Below are positions 11,168-23,636 of a stretch of 64,000 bases of DNA, piece after piece (the stretch's first letter is position 1; each line of letters starts with the position of its first letter). The translations under genes and the position numbers were made by a program. The stretch spans positions 74,842,501 to 74,906,500 of the forward strand of contig CP142452.1 in the NCBI GenBank assembly GCA_038049695.1, read 5' to 3'. The notes beneath the pieces were generated by a model that was not told the DNA's origin, searched no databases, and saw nothing but the letters and a program-made list of their open reading frames with translations. The stretch is from Cinnamomum chago. Lineage: Eukaryota; Streptophyta; Magnoliopsida; Laurales; Lauraceae.

Positions 11168-11812
11168 GTGTCACATCCCGGTCCCAAATTACCCTGGCCC
11201 ATGGGTAATTCCCGAGGTGCGACACGCGTACTCCCGTGATATTACACCTATCTCGAGTCAAATACAATATATGAAGGATAAAAACTTCACTCTTTCCACT
11301 TGTGAGGCTAGCCCACCAACACCTATCCGTAACAGTTACTAGCAGGAGCATCTCAAATATTCACAAACTTAGTACCATTCCATGATTAATCCTATTAAAG
11401 TTCCATATTTACACAACAGATATATTTATTATAAACAAAATAGGGATAAAAAAAATTCACCCTATAACACTATACAAAATGATAGTCAAAAGTATACTTA
11501 GTATTTTCCAAGTGAGACCATACAAAAAGATTTATACAACAACTATAAATGACTTAAAAGATCATTACAATCTATTTTTCCAAAAAGAATTAACATGGCT
11601 CTCTGGAGGAAGTGACTACAAAGGGCCATTATCCAGCCACTCCTCTAACCCTGGAGGGACCTCTTCGGTCTGCTCCTCTCCCTCCTGGGCCTCCTCAGAG
11701 AGAGTCTCGTTGAGGTTGAGGTCAGGCTGTAGGTTGGGAGGGAAGAAGAGGGGATGCCATGAGAATTATCGCCGAAAAACACATATTCTCGTCCGATGTC
11801 CTGATTTGAGAT
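11168..11812 (-). mobile_element. Possible LTR-retrotransposon end fragment
   Basis: On the plus strand the segment opens TGTCACATCCCGGTCCC, i.e. an element end reading GGGATGTGACA on the minus strand, as seen in many plant LTRs. Inside, the minus strand has a short acidic frame ending EEWLDNGPL and a stop (about 11622-11775), which could be the tail of an element or captured protein. No opposite end or target duplication was found. Confidence 0.3.
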
Positions 11813-12072
11813 GATAATGAAAAACTTAAGTCTTGTTTTGAAATGTCTTTTCTTTTTTTTTTTTTTTCTGATTTGAAATCTAGGCAAAACTTGAGCCTTG
11901 TTTTGAGGTTTTCCCTTGGAAATATTACAATCAGGGTAGAAATCTTTTGTTTCTTTGGCTTAATTTATTGGAGTTTCGATATTTTTAGAGGATCTTTGAA
12001 GTCATATATCTTGGGTACAAAGAGGACATCTAACGTAAAGAATTGCATTTACACTCATTTTTAGTAATAGTA

Positions 12073-12870
12073 TATACACTAGGGTCGTTCCATATAAATG
12101 GATTGGCTTAATTAACTAAAAGGAATCCATAAGTTTAATTCTGATCATGGCAACAATAACATACTACTTGTGTTGTTATCACCATACCTACTAACCATCA
12201 TCTTACATGAAATTGGGATAACGACTCCTTTGATGCTCCTTGCCTTCGCACTTTGCACATTATTTCTCCTTATTTGCTGATCGTGCTCTTAATTTCTTGA
12301 ATTTCCTATGATTGCTTAGAGATTAAGAGTACTTTTGTTTGTATTATAATTCATAGGAGTAGTTAAATATTTAAGGTGGTTAAAAATGAAGATTAAAAGC
12401 GAATATGCAAAAATAAACATAAAATAAAGGTGGTTAAAAATGAAAATTAAAAGAGAATATGCAAAAATAAACATAAAATAAAGGTGGTTAAAAATGAAGA
12501 TTTAAAGCGAATATGCAAAAATAAACATCAAATAATATATATTTTTTAGAAAAATAGAATAAAAATAAGATGTTATTTGATGCTCATTTCTTAGAATTCA
12601 GCTTTAAACTTCATTTTTAACCATAAGTTGTTCCATATAAATGGACTGACCTAATCAACTGAAAGTAATTTCATAAGTTGAATTTAGGTCATGGCGGCAA
12701 TAACATATTGCTTGTGTTGTCATCATCATTCCTACTACCAACCACTCATCATACACGAAATTGGGACAACGACTCCTGTGATAGTCCTTGCCTTGGCTCT
12801 CTGCACATCACTTCTCTTTATTTGCCGATCATGCCCCTAATTTTTCTAATTTCCTGAGTGCTTAGAGATT
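12073..12870. repeat. 265-bp direct duplication flanking a 54-bp x 3 tandem array
   Basis: GTTCCATATAAATGGA starts both outer copies (about 12087-12345 and 12630-12870), which share blocks such as CATGAAATTGGGATAACGACTCC and its diverged partner. Between them, three 54-bp units begin AAGGTGGTTAAAAATGAA at 12373, 12427 and 12481. The spacing is exact and the units differ at only a few bases. Confidence 0.8.
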
Positions 12871-12889
12871 GCAGATGGATATATAGGAA

Positions 12890-13236
12890 CTCTAAAAAAA
12901 ATTCTCCCTTTTTGCTCCCCTAAATATTTAGACCGCTGAACCTACCTTAAGTCAGTTCAATCATTTCACACATACTACTCATTGTGAATTGGTATAAAGC
13001 TCAAATTTGATATCCATCAACTTTTACTCACCATTGGATTGAAATCACAATAAAGTAATGCTTCTAAAACCATTAAATTTTGGGACCATGGATCAAGGGG
13101 CTAAGATAATCTGATGGACTCAAAACCTTTCTCATAGGTTGATCTCATCTCGATTATTCAATTTAGTAACATTTCATGGTTGTCATACACCATAGTGGGC
13201 CCAATTGGGAGGGGGCATTTTTTGAAAAAAAAAAAA
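12890..13236. repeat. Dispersed repeat family 1, copy 2
   Basis: Related to 6768-7090 with the same block order, and likewise ending in an A-run (about 13224-13236) after GGGCCCAATTGGGAGGGGGCATT. It is diverged, so the family is old. Confidence 0.55.
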
Positions 13237-14350
13237 AGGTAAATTAGTCAAAGGTCCCTAAATACTGTCATTTAAGGCTTCTAATCCATATGATTTTTGG
13301 TTAAAGCCTCTGTTCCATGCGCCTAGACTTATTGCATGCGAAGGTCCCTAAGTATGCCAAATCATACATTTATATGACTGATTTTCCCTTCTAACCATTT
13401 GAAGTTATGTCATGCATTTATTCCCTAATTTTAGGCTCCTTAATATGATATTTAATGGTTGATTTGCCCCTTTAAACTCATCAAGCTGTCTAACGAATTT
13501 TATTTTCTAATTTTGGATCAAGTTTTGAAATTCAAATGAGATGAAATATATCAAGTTTTAAAACTCAAATGGGAAGGAACGATTCCAAGCCTCCTACACC
13601 AATGTAGGATTCGCTGCAGCAGAGGCAATACTTGCAGAAGCTTTCATAGATTCTCTTTCCAATCATCACCTCATTGTTGATGAGTTTCTGTGCATGGGAG
13701 TTTCTATGATCGTTGCCCCACAAGACTTATAAGAAGAATTGCACCAAGATATATAAGAAGTATTGAACTGATCTTTGCCCCACACAAGATCAGTATTGAC
13801 TCCTTTTAATGGGTTTGTTTTAATCGTGCGAGAGAGTTTCTGTGATTTTTTGTAGTTTTCTTCCTCACGTGACTACTATATATCCTTTCTTTTTTTTTTA
13901 ATTGTGAGTTTCTTCGAAAATATATATAAGTTTATCTTAGTTTGTTTCAAACTCAGATAAATTTATCTGAACTTCTGGTAAAACTCATACAAATTTATCT
14001 AAGTTTCAGACAAGTTTATCTTAGTTTCGAACAAATTTATTTGAATTTGGACCAAATTTATCTGAGCTTGGAATAAATTTACCCGAGTATGAAAAAAAAT
14101 TATCTGAATTTTGTCCAGTCTCATGTGCAAATTCTCTAGATGATTTCCCTTTCTCAGATAAATTTATCTGAGTTTTGCCCAGTCCCACGTGTAATCGTTG
14201 ATTTGTGCAGTAGAATAATCTTCGTAAAATTGGCGGGTTTTCTCCTCTTTTTTTTCTCCAACTAAAACTCTTAACGAAATCAGTTTTCCTTTTTTGTATA
14301 CCGCATAGAGTGTACTAAGATGGGCACTTTGGACTTTTTAACCATTTAAA
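13237..14350. repeat. AT-rich spacer with a degenerate short-repeat array
   Basis: Between about 13925 and 14190 there are roughly ten degenerate units around AAATTTATCTGAG(T/C)TT, some as inverted partners (AAACTCAGATAAATTT). The remainder (13237-13920) shows no gene. Confidence 0.5.
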
Positions 14351-15122
14351 ACTTGATATCATCAACGTTGGATTTCACCAAGCAAAATTTTAAACACACT
14401 CATAATGGATGCCAATAATGTTGGTTAATCTTTCCAAACTTGGTCTCGTTCCCACCCAACACCCGAGGCATATAGATTTCTTTGTAATAAATTCATGAAC
14501 AAGAAATGCACATCCACCAGTATAACTATCAATACCATCCAAACCAAAACTAAACTTGCAAAGTGTATAAATTAATGCATTTCCCTTTTGCCTATTTTTA
14601 GCAACCGCATGCAAGCCGTCGCCCATGCATAGTTAAAAGGTGCCTCTCGTTGTCACAACTGGACTTCACATATCAAATCTAATTTTGGGGAGAGGATGGG
14701 CTGGAAAATATGTCAATCATCACATATCCTTTGAATATAAGATTTAGTGGAACCCCCCCTTTTATATATAGCAATTCATCAAATGTTTGATATCATGAAC
14801 AGCTCACATCCAACATGAAAACTCACTAAAAAAGGAAGGCTAAAATGTCAACTATTACCAAACCAATGGTTTTGATCCTTCTCCACGCCCCCTAGGTGTA
14901 CAAAATCTTTTGTATTGTATTCATGTGCAAGAATAGTTAATCTATGGGTAATGGAGAATCTGTATCTTTATCCTCTATTAATAAACCTTTTAAATAGTCC
15001 AAATGCAAGTAATCCAATTGAAACCCCTTTTCATATTTAGCAATGCCAACGTATCACCCATAGCCACAGGTTAATGAATCCCCTCCTAGTCATTTCCATT
15101 TTTAGCAATATCAAACTCATCA

Positions 15123-15128
15123 TATATA
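15123..15128 (+). promoter_or_regulatory. Conserved TATA-like element upstream of MBD exon 1
   Basis: CAT(C)ATATATAGATG recurs at the same place in every exon-1 copy: near 15123, 30399, 38460, 40389, 47849 and 54233. It lies about 80 bp before the first ATG (ATGTCTTCC) of the acidic-type copies and is followed in most by TGCTGGATGAGAAG. Conservation across copies and spacing suggest a shared core promoter; start sites are not known. Confidence 0.4.
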
Positions 15129-15287
15129 GATGTTTGCTGGATGAGAAGCACCACCACAACTTAAAAGGCACATTTCCTTTTCTTCTTCTTTTGTAATAGC
15201 AAAAATGTCTTCCACTTCATCATCCAACTCATTTGAAGATATTTCTTATGTATTTAATGACCGAAGCCAATATCATTCTCCTTACTG

Positions 15288-15853
15288 ATGGAGTTTGATT
15301 CATTTGCTGAGACCCCCGTCAGCTTTCAAAGATCCTTGGCACTAGAACCCAACACCGCCCTTGACAAAACTAACTAGCTACATTGGCTGGAGCTATAGGT
15401 GAAGAAGCTTTAGAACTAGCCGAGGAAGAACGCCAATCCATCATTCTTGAAATGCCATCTGAAACCCCCAATGAAACTAACATAGCTACATTGGCCGGAG
15501 CTATGGGTGAAGAAGCTTTAGAAACAGCCGAGGAAGAATGCCAATCCAACATTTTTGAAATGCCATCTGAAACCACCAATGAAACTAACATAGCTACATT
15601 GACTGCAGCAGAAGGTGAGGAAGCTGTAGAAGTAGTAGCAACAGAAGAACACCAATCCATCATTCCTGCAATGCCATCTAGAGTGAACACTACTCCATCG
15701 CTCACGACGGCAGGATCTAAGAGGGGGCGTAAGAAGAAAACTAAGGAGGAGCAGGAAGAGTTCTATTCTCGAAGGCCAAATTGGCTGCCGGAAGGCTGGA
15801 GAATGGAAGTCAAAGTCCAAAAGGATGGTGCCACTTCAAGCATAAGAGATCGG
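15288..15853 (+). pseudogene. MBD-family exon 1 (acidic type), frameshifted copy in R1
   Basis: Same exon as 48016-48582: start MEFDSFAETPVSFQ, acidic 36-residue repeats, basic KRGRKKK, then the first half of an MBD (NWLPEGW...IRDR) and a GTAAGT donor at 15854. One A is missing relative to the other copies near 15374 (AACTAG where others read AACATAG), giving a TAG at 15375-15377 after 29 codons. The rest stays open in the original frame from about 15383 on. The copy has Gln in place of the Arg of the VRKDG motif. The next exon 2 on this strand is 11 kb away, so normal product is unlikely. Confidence 0.88.
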
Positions 15854-18800
15854 GTAAGTTGGTGTTTTTTATTAATTTTTTTTTAATTATATGGATATGT
15901 GGAATTTAGAATAGAAGGTTGGATTTATATAAGATATTTGTTGTTGGGTTCTGCTCGTTGTTTGTTGTTTGATGTTAAATGACAAAAATGAAAGTGACGA
16001 GTTGATAAAATTGTAGTTTCATACTATTTCATCAGTTTTACAATCTAGGCATATAATTTACCTAAGTCTGACTGGTGATAATTCAATATTTATAGAACTA
16101 TATTACTTACTGTGAAGATTTCAAAGCATCAGGTTGACTAAAATGATAGTTTGATGCATTAAAATTTGTTTTGCAATCTATATTTTACAGTATAATTATC
16201 TGTTCTTGATTGTTTATATTTACTATCTACAGAACTTTTAAAATCTCAGTGCATTTAATCTGTTGATTTTATTATTATTATTTTTTTCACCTTCTTTCTT
16301 CCTCTTTGGTGGTAGGTTGAGACCGAATCCTTTTATCTCTTGTGTCGACTTGTATACGATTTACATAAAAAGAGACGGTCAAGTCTTATGTTTAGGGCTA
16401 GTCCAGCCACTTATTGATATGTGTGGGCCCTCATATGGCACCTCTAACTATCCAACATATTCATGTCACACACCTCATTCCATTGTAGGAATTGGCTCAA
16501 ATTCTACTCCCAGCCACAAATTGAATGTTCAAATTTTAGTTATGTTTTACAACATGATAATCCTAGTATATATCAATATCCAGTTTTGTAAGGTAAAAGT
16601 AGATCGATGTAGGCGAAGCAACAAGCCTGTTTCTTTACTAGAATTCCAAGAGTTCATGTTTGGAGAATTTAAAATTGTCCAAAAGTCGTCCCCTTGAGAT
16701 GGAATTTCAAAATCCTTATCTTTGTGGAGCATTTGAAATTCCAACATAAAGCAAAGAGATTGGGAATCTAGGAATTTCAAAAGGCCATTTTTAGGCTTGT
16801 ACAAAGTTGAGCATGTTATGGGTTGAGTGTGGATCCTTTGCGGCTTTGAATTAGAGAGATCCTCAGTTAAAGGAGTTGGACTCCATAGTGGAGCCCACTT
16901 ATTAAAACCCCAAGCTGCTCAAGATAAGGGCCCACCCAGTTTAAGTGGTATTACCAAATTTTACGTCAATAGTATTTTGTGCCACGGTAAATATTGATTG
17001 TATGATAAGAAAGGGTGATTAACACAATGCTTTGAAGAATCAATTTACATTTTTACTCAATCTTCAAATGTGATTATCAGTTTTTTATCAATCAGTCAAT
17101 CTTCGAGTGGGATCAACTCCTATTGGGAAAATCTTGAAATACCCTATATAGTTTTTGAGGTGGAGGGGGGCTTATTTTGAGCGGCTCCACAAACTGGGTG
17201 TAAAAAGACCACTATCAACCAGTCAATCTTCGAGTGGGATCAACTCCACCCAGTTTAAGCGAATAAGACCACCGAATAAGAAATTCAAGTGTCACTCAAA
17301 TATGCACTTAGTGATCAAGACTATTGATTTCAAGCGAAGGCTTCCTATTACGTCCATTGATCATATATAGGATGTAAGAAGGGGGGAGTTGTTCAAGCCT
17401 TAAGCGATTGAGACCATTGATCTCGTAAATTTATTATCATAGGATGTATGTGGCTCAAGTTATTAGTTCTAACTTATAGAAGTTATCTTCTTGAGTGCAT
17501 TAGTCCAAATCCAAATGGTTAGATTAGCTGTTTGAAACTATAACAATGTCTACAAGAAACACTAACTTGATGTTTATATTTGTCATTAAATAATGGATGG
17601 GTTTTCTGCTTTGTTGATTTGAATCATAGAATTACACACTAATGTGGGAATCCTCTATTGGTACAAGATGTGCTATTTTGCACATTCCAAAATAATTTGA
17701 CTAAATAAAAAAAAACTTGAGAAAAATCTTCAAAACCACTTATCTCATTTAAAAATGAGAATCAGGCAAGGGACCGACATGTGTCAAGCTAAGGGGAAAA
17801 AAATAAAGCAGTAAAAGTAGTATAGTTAAAGAAGACTGGATAAACCAAAATATAAACAACAATGATTTAGATTTTTTGAATATTGAAATTGAAAATTTGA
17901 TTAACAAAAATCTAATTAATAAAATTAATTATGCAAAACTAACTAACCAAAAGTTGGTGGATGTTGTAAGTTGTACGGATAAACAAAGAATACTAAAATA
18001 AGATGACAGGATTAAGAAAGGGAAAAGGAATAGACAAAGAAAGGAAGACAGGTACTTGGTGGGGGCTGACAATAATCTATCCTATTACATCTAACGCAGT
18101 CTAAATTAGACTTTGATTTATTTTAAACCACCTTAACTTTCCTAAGATATACATTTGTGTCTTTATAAAAGGGTGACATTGTTGCTTTTGTCAAAATTAT
18201 AATCCCTATAAATGTAAATAATCTAAACTTCTGTTATTCATTGTCTGAGGTGGTTTGAGAACCATACCAGTTCTTTCGTGGTTGGAAACATAAATGTCCT
18301 ATTTGTGCACTCTAACATAAAAATAATTTCCCACAAGGCTTACGGATGTTTTTTTTTTTTTTTTTTTTAAGAAAAATCCTATTCAAATCAATGTCTTAAG
18401 AAAATCTTCCTATCAACATCTTCCTCTATTTTCTAATACATCAACATATGGAAAATCTTTAATCACCATTATGTAGAAAGGACTACTCGTCGTCGTCCTC
18501 CTCATCATCATCATCAAAGTCTTGTCACAACAGTGTTGGGAATTATATAGAGAATATATGTGTGTGTGTATAACATTAAAACCTTTTTCTATATATTTTA
18601 AAAATTTTATTCAAAGTTTAACCACTTTGGTAAAATTGATATAATATTAATTCTAAACATATGCCATAAGATTGATTGTGTATATAATAAAACTGATTAG
18701 TTTTGGTGTTTACTAGAATTGATCCCTGAGTTTTAAATCATGGTGTTTAATCATATGGAGGGATCCTCATTTTGAGCTGAAATTTAAGAATATACGAGGA

Positions 18801-19344
18801 GATGAGATCTATCTTGAGCAAAATTTCACATTTTATAGGGGCCCTTGGCAGAATTTCACTGTAGATAACTCGTTATCCTTTTGATCCTGATCAAGTTGAT
18901 AGCATGCCAATCTCCTTCTAAACTGAATTCTCAGGCAAAGTCCACACATGACCCATTAAAGACAGAGACATCCATTTTGAATGGTTTTACTGATGGAGCC
19001 CACCAAAGGTAAGCAAAAATGGTTTTAAAAAGGCTCTCCCCCATCTGCGACTGTAGAAACGGAAAGAATGAGAGTAGCAGCAGCTAGAAGAGGTCCGCAA
19101 AACAGTTTCTCTTGGGTTTCTGTCTCTAATGTATCTATTTTTTTTAGAAATTTTTTTTCTGATCATCCATCCTTTCTTGCACTTTAAATTATTTTTGGCG
19201 ACTAGGGTCGATACTTGATGTATGACTAGTTGTGGTTTGATTTGTAACTTAATGTCATGGTTTAGTTGTTATTTCTTTCTTTCTTTATTGGAGTAGCATT
19301 TCATGATGGGTATACAAGGACCAAGGGGAAGGATGAGTCCAATC

Positions 19345-19367
19345 AGGGGCGGACCCAGAAAATCGAA

Positions 19368-19398
<31 letters not shown>
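19345..19398. mobile_element. hAT-type terminus followed by a 30-base G run
   Basis: CAGGGGCGGACCCAG is a typical plant hAT inverted-repeat end, close to the TIR of the element at 23805-24350. It is followed at 19369-19398 by 30 consecutive G. No matching right end was found downstream, so this is an orphan terminus. The homopolymer may be mis-sized in the assembly. Confidence 0.4.
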
Positions 19399-19399
<1 letters not shown>

Positions 19400-19680
19400 G
19401 GGATGGATTGTTTCTAACTTGCTAATTTTTTATTGCATTAATGTAGATGTAAATGGTTAGATTTGTTGTTCGGAACTGTATCAATGTCTACAAAACTTTG
19501 TGTCTATATCTGTCATAGGAATCCTATGATAGTACTAGATGTACTATTTTTGTTTAAAGTGTGCACAAATGAAATGAAAATTTGAATTGATGTGCTTGGT
19601 CTGTTCGTGATAATTCTGGGCTTCTTGTGATTCTTCTAAAACTGATATAGCAGCTAGAGTGACCGAAGAGGACTTGGATG

Positions 19681-20700
19681 CATGGTTTAAGATATTGGCC
19701 AATGTCGGTACATGTTGGACGATGCGTAACATTACCAGCCACTACTAAACCGATATTTTGATGCATATCGGTCTCGGTAGTTGGGGTTTGGGGGGTGGGG
19801 AGGGGGGATCTTGATCTGTATTTGAAAATATCAGTTGACTTTACTAAAACCCTTTGCTTCCTTGTTTCCGTTCATTCTCATTCACTCCAATCTCAGTCCA
19901 AGCAACAAGAGACCCTATTTCATCTTTCAAAACCTTCTTTTCCACCATTTTTCATCGAATTCTCAACATTTGAGTGGATTTCATCTCAATGAAACCGAAT
20001 AACTCAACCAAGTGACTTTAGCTAAGCATTTTGAATTCATTATTCTTTTCTTTTATTTTTTTAAAGTTTCGTTCTCAAAATGCCTTCAAAATGAAGGAAA
20101 GGTGTTGGATCTAATGTTTTGGAGTACATCTTCAAAGTTTATTTTTATTTATTCTTTTTTTTTTGCACGTTTTAAATCCGATTTATGATATTTTTTTAGA
20201 AAAAAATTGAAAATGTGAAATATATGCATCAAAAGCCTCAAATTGAGCTGGATTTCGTATTGACTCTTGATTTCTCATTTCTCTTAGGTATATTGATTTT
20301 CAGCCATATCTAGAAATTCTGTTTTTGAAAATTTGGGGCTTTTTTTAGATTTAGTGAATTTAAGCCTAAATCTTAGTTTCTCTGATTGTACCCTCTAAAT
20401 GTTAATGTTATGTAATTCACCGTGAAGTTCATTGTTATATTATGTAAGTTGTGGCTTTGATTCAGATCACTGAGAAATTAACTCACTTTGATGGCCACTT
20501 AGACTTTGAGGCTTCGAACCTAAAACTATGATTTTCTATGACTGATATTTAGTTCATCCTTGATCCCGAGTCAACTCAATCCATTTTCTCAACTTTTAAT
20601 TTTTTGCTTTTAAGCAGACCTTAAAGCTTGAGCTTTATCTGAAGAGATTGTAGTTTATACCTTAAATAGTAAAAAATGTAATCAAATGTTGTTTTTTAAA
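19681..20700. mobile_element. Probable diverged relative of the 3.1-4.3 kb hAT element
   Basis: CATGGTTTAAGATATTGGCC at 19681 resembles the terminus of the intronic hAT element. The interior later shares similar text (TTGGATCTAA.GTTTTGGAG, GCACGTTTTAAATCCGA) in the same order. The right end and target duplication could not be located, so the end coordinate is approximate. Confidence 0.4.
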
Positions 20701-21018
20701 CAAATGTGTTAGGGTGAAAATAAAATGTGATGCAATGAAATGCATCAGGGCTTGTTATTCAGCCTCATTAAATGATTTTGGCCATTCAATAAAAGACAAT
20801 GATCTTAATATACTCAATTTCTTATTTACCATGTACTTTTGCCTACTTTAATTAGATAGTATTAACTTTGATGAAATTAAACGAACCCCCTCTTTTACAT
20901 AGGCATTTTGTCATGTTTCAAGACCCTAGTCGTATATGATAGAATTTATTTTGGTTGAACCTAGCCTACAATAGGACTCATTCAGTAGAGCTCACACTCA
21001 CAAGCAAGGTCTATAATC

Positions 21019-21979
21019 ATGCAGTGCGAACCTATTATTGAAGAGGCAGCAACACCAGAACCAGAGTGCCTAGACACTTTGGAAAGTGCAATTGAGGATG
21101 CTTTCTGGATGGAAGATCCTGATGAAATTCTAGTGATCAAACTAAATATTAAAGAGTTCATGCAGAATGTAAAGAATTACATGCAAGAAAAGGGTGAACT
21201 CCAAGATGTTGATATGTCAAAGGCTTTAGTTGCTCTAAGTCAAGAAGCTGCCTCTATCCCTATGCCCAAGGTGAAGAATGCTAGTCGTCTGCGAACAGAG
21301 CACCAAGTGTAAGTATATTCCTTCCTTCCTCGTATTGACATTAACATTGATACTGAAGTATTAAACTTTGAATATACATAGGAAAACCGTTACCACATGG
21401 AAGCATTAAAATATTAATATCAGCTTACTATCTACTCATTCTCATTTGCATATGCCATTATTAATTTGAACCCATGTGATATTATTTTTCATTGTACAAT
21501 AACCATTTTCTTCTCCTCACTGTAACTATGAACCCCTACATGCACACCCTCTCCTAGCAAAGGTTGGCCACTCCCCAACCATTTATTTAAGCAGTTTTTT
21601 TTTTTTTTAATCTAATGTGCACTCAAAAGGATTAATTATTATATACTTAAAAGTTTCCTAAATTGTTTGCAATCTTATCATTACAGTTGGACAGAAGAGA
21701 GCCTAACAAACCATGTACATATCTTTTTGCAATATGGACACCAGGTATGCACCAGCATTGAAGATGAAATATAGCTATATGCACTTTAAAATATTGTTTT
21801 ATATCTGCTAATTAATAACACATGGCATCTGATGATAGGTGAAACTGCACAATCCATTCAACCACCTGAAATTGATTGCTCTTCCCAATAGTCTGGTAAT
21901 TTATGCAGCAAGAAGACAAGCTTTACATGCAATAGCATGCGAGAGGCAAATGCACAAACAGTCAAGAGGCACGCTTCTG
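21019..21979 (+). pseudogene. DEMETER/ROS1-like 5-methylcytosine DNA glycosylase, C-terminal fragment
   Basis: Three exons match the stretch of plant demethylating glycosylases between the Fe-S cluster and the C-terminal RRM-like domain. Exon a (21019-21308) reads CEPIIEEAATPEPEC, KLNIKEFMQNVKNYMQEK, DMSKALVALSQEAASIPMPK and RLRTEHQV, then GTAAGT. Exon b (21687-21744) reads LDRREPNKPCTYLFAIWTPG across its splice. Exon c (21839-21979) reads GETAQSIQPPE and CNSMREANAQTV and ends at a GTGAG donor. The short exon normally between a and b (a YELPDSHPLL-like segment in relatives) is not found in the intron. Exon c has an in-frame TAG at 21889-21891 and an extra base before GTLL. The helix-hairpin-helix glycosylase domain, Fe-S ligands and the rest of the C-terminus are absent. 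These enzymes remove 5-methylcytosine in active demethylation; this copy is a relic. Confidence 0.85.
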
Positions 21980-23636
21980 GTGAGAAAAAATCACGGCTAA
22001 TTTTTACGCAAGCTGTAGGGAAATTTTGCTTTACAATATCATTGATTACATTATGTTGGTAACAGAGCAAGTTCGATTCCCTTGGTCTTGGTTTGGATTT
22101 GTAGAGAAAAAAATTACTGCAATAAGTTTAAAATCAACCATTCAAGGTGAGATGTTTATAGTTAGGAATACCCTTGACAAAATGCTGTTAAATATTGAGA
22201 CCATAGCTGACTTGGTTGAGATCTTTCTCTCTAGGACAGACTATTGGAAAGTTTAGAAAATAATTAATGAGATATGACCCAGGTTAAAGATTTTAATTTA
22301 TGATCATTATGGGTGGCAAGTACAGCAATAGGATAGTTGACATGATTCTAACAATTTGATTTACAAGTATCCAACAGTAGGAGTCAATGGTTCAAGTGAT
22401 AAGAAGCACTGATGTTTCTTTGTGAATAAGTAGACAAGGTTAGGCCACTAGTCAGGATTAACCTTACTTCTTTTACAATTTTCATATGCCGACTTCAGTT
22501 CAGGCAAGGTCCTTTATGCAGCAAATAGGGTTCAGTCAATGAGGGAATCCCATGATAGGTTCAACTCCTATAAGTAAGCCCTTAATATAGTCTGTGTATC
22601 TTGTGGCTGTTGTAGAAATGCCCTTAGTCAGCTGATATATGTATCAGCTGTTATAAACTTCTTCGCATACAGCAGGATTCTCGTACTATGTTTGACCTCA
22701 TTCTCAGATCCAGCCAATTACATTTGCAACAGCCCCAAAAATTGGGTTTGTTTCTGCTTTCCATATCTAAATACATTCCAATGATGTGCTTTGTCAAGGT
22801 TTCTTAATTACCTCTGAATTTGGCTTTCGTCTTTCAGTTGGGCCTAGGTTCCTAATTTGTAATTCCTTACTTAAGTCCAGTTACTAGGTACAGGACAGGA
22901 TGGCTGAATTTTGACAACCATTACCCCTGTACTGGACTCCTCAACCCTGGATCATGGTGGAAGATCCGAAACCACTTTCTCTGTAGGGTTCAGCTGCTAC
23001 AATCTGGTCCAATATCCAAACTGTTTGAGAGCAGCCAGCCCTTAAGCCTGGTTGCTACCAAATTCCAGACCCAATCATGAACGTGTTGTACCAAAAATAG
23101 GGCCCACATGACAGTCTGCAAACATGGGCTTTTTCCATTGGCCAGCACTACTTGTTCAATGTTTTACTATGGTTCAGGTCACGCATTATTAAAAGATTGA
23201 ACATCATTATTAAAAGTCTAGAAGATGACAGTTATAGAAGAATTAGAGTTTCTTTATCTATGGTATGTTTCACATAACAAAACTAGATCAATAGGAAAAA
23301 TCAAGAACGGAACAAGAGAAAATAGATTTGCACTTAAAGACACTAAATATTGATACCAAGGATCATCAACAAATTAAGACTTCATGGATTTGTAAGAAAA
23401 CCTCAAAACCAGAATTTATATAATGAAGAGATGTCCAAAGACAAGGAAACCTCTCAATCATATTCATAAAACCCCCAATTCGAATGTGAATCAAATCTTT
23501 AGTGAAGAACTAATCCAAATTAAACTTTAAATCACAAACATGAAGAGATATAGTTGATGATGGGAAAAGGATACTAAGAGATCCAGTGAATTCAAAATAA
23601 ATCAAACCTTGGAGAGGCCTCTTCTTCTTCTCCTTT
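21980..23636. other. Non-coding stretch after the glycosylase relic
   Basis: No further glycosylase exons (for example FPLNGTYFQVNEVFADH-like text) or other gene could be recognised. Open frames here are short and unsupported. Confidence 0.4.

Larger units (their letters stand above)
14355..18722 (+). repeat. Segmental copy R1: MBD upstream region, exon 1 and most of intron 1
   Basis: Colinear with 47090-51450 (R3) over about 4.36 kb, including the 3-kb intron, with only scattered substitutions and small indels. Homology begins around GTTGGATTTCACCAAGCAAAATTTTAAAC and stops at TTTACTAGA (18722), about 110 bp before exon 2 would be reached. The copy is therefore a headed but tail-less gene. 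Confidence 0.9.

Noticed and set aside
12373..12534. CRISPR-like array
   Set aside because: Head-to-tail 54-bp tandem repeats without unique spacers, in plant nuclear DNA.
16263..16697. 144-codon open frame, repeated identically at 48992-49426
   Set aside because: It lies in MBD intron 1 of R1 and R3. Conservation is explained by the recent duplication, the R4 copy breaks the frame, and the product shows no domain.
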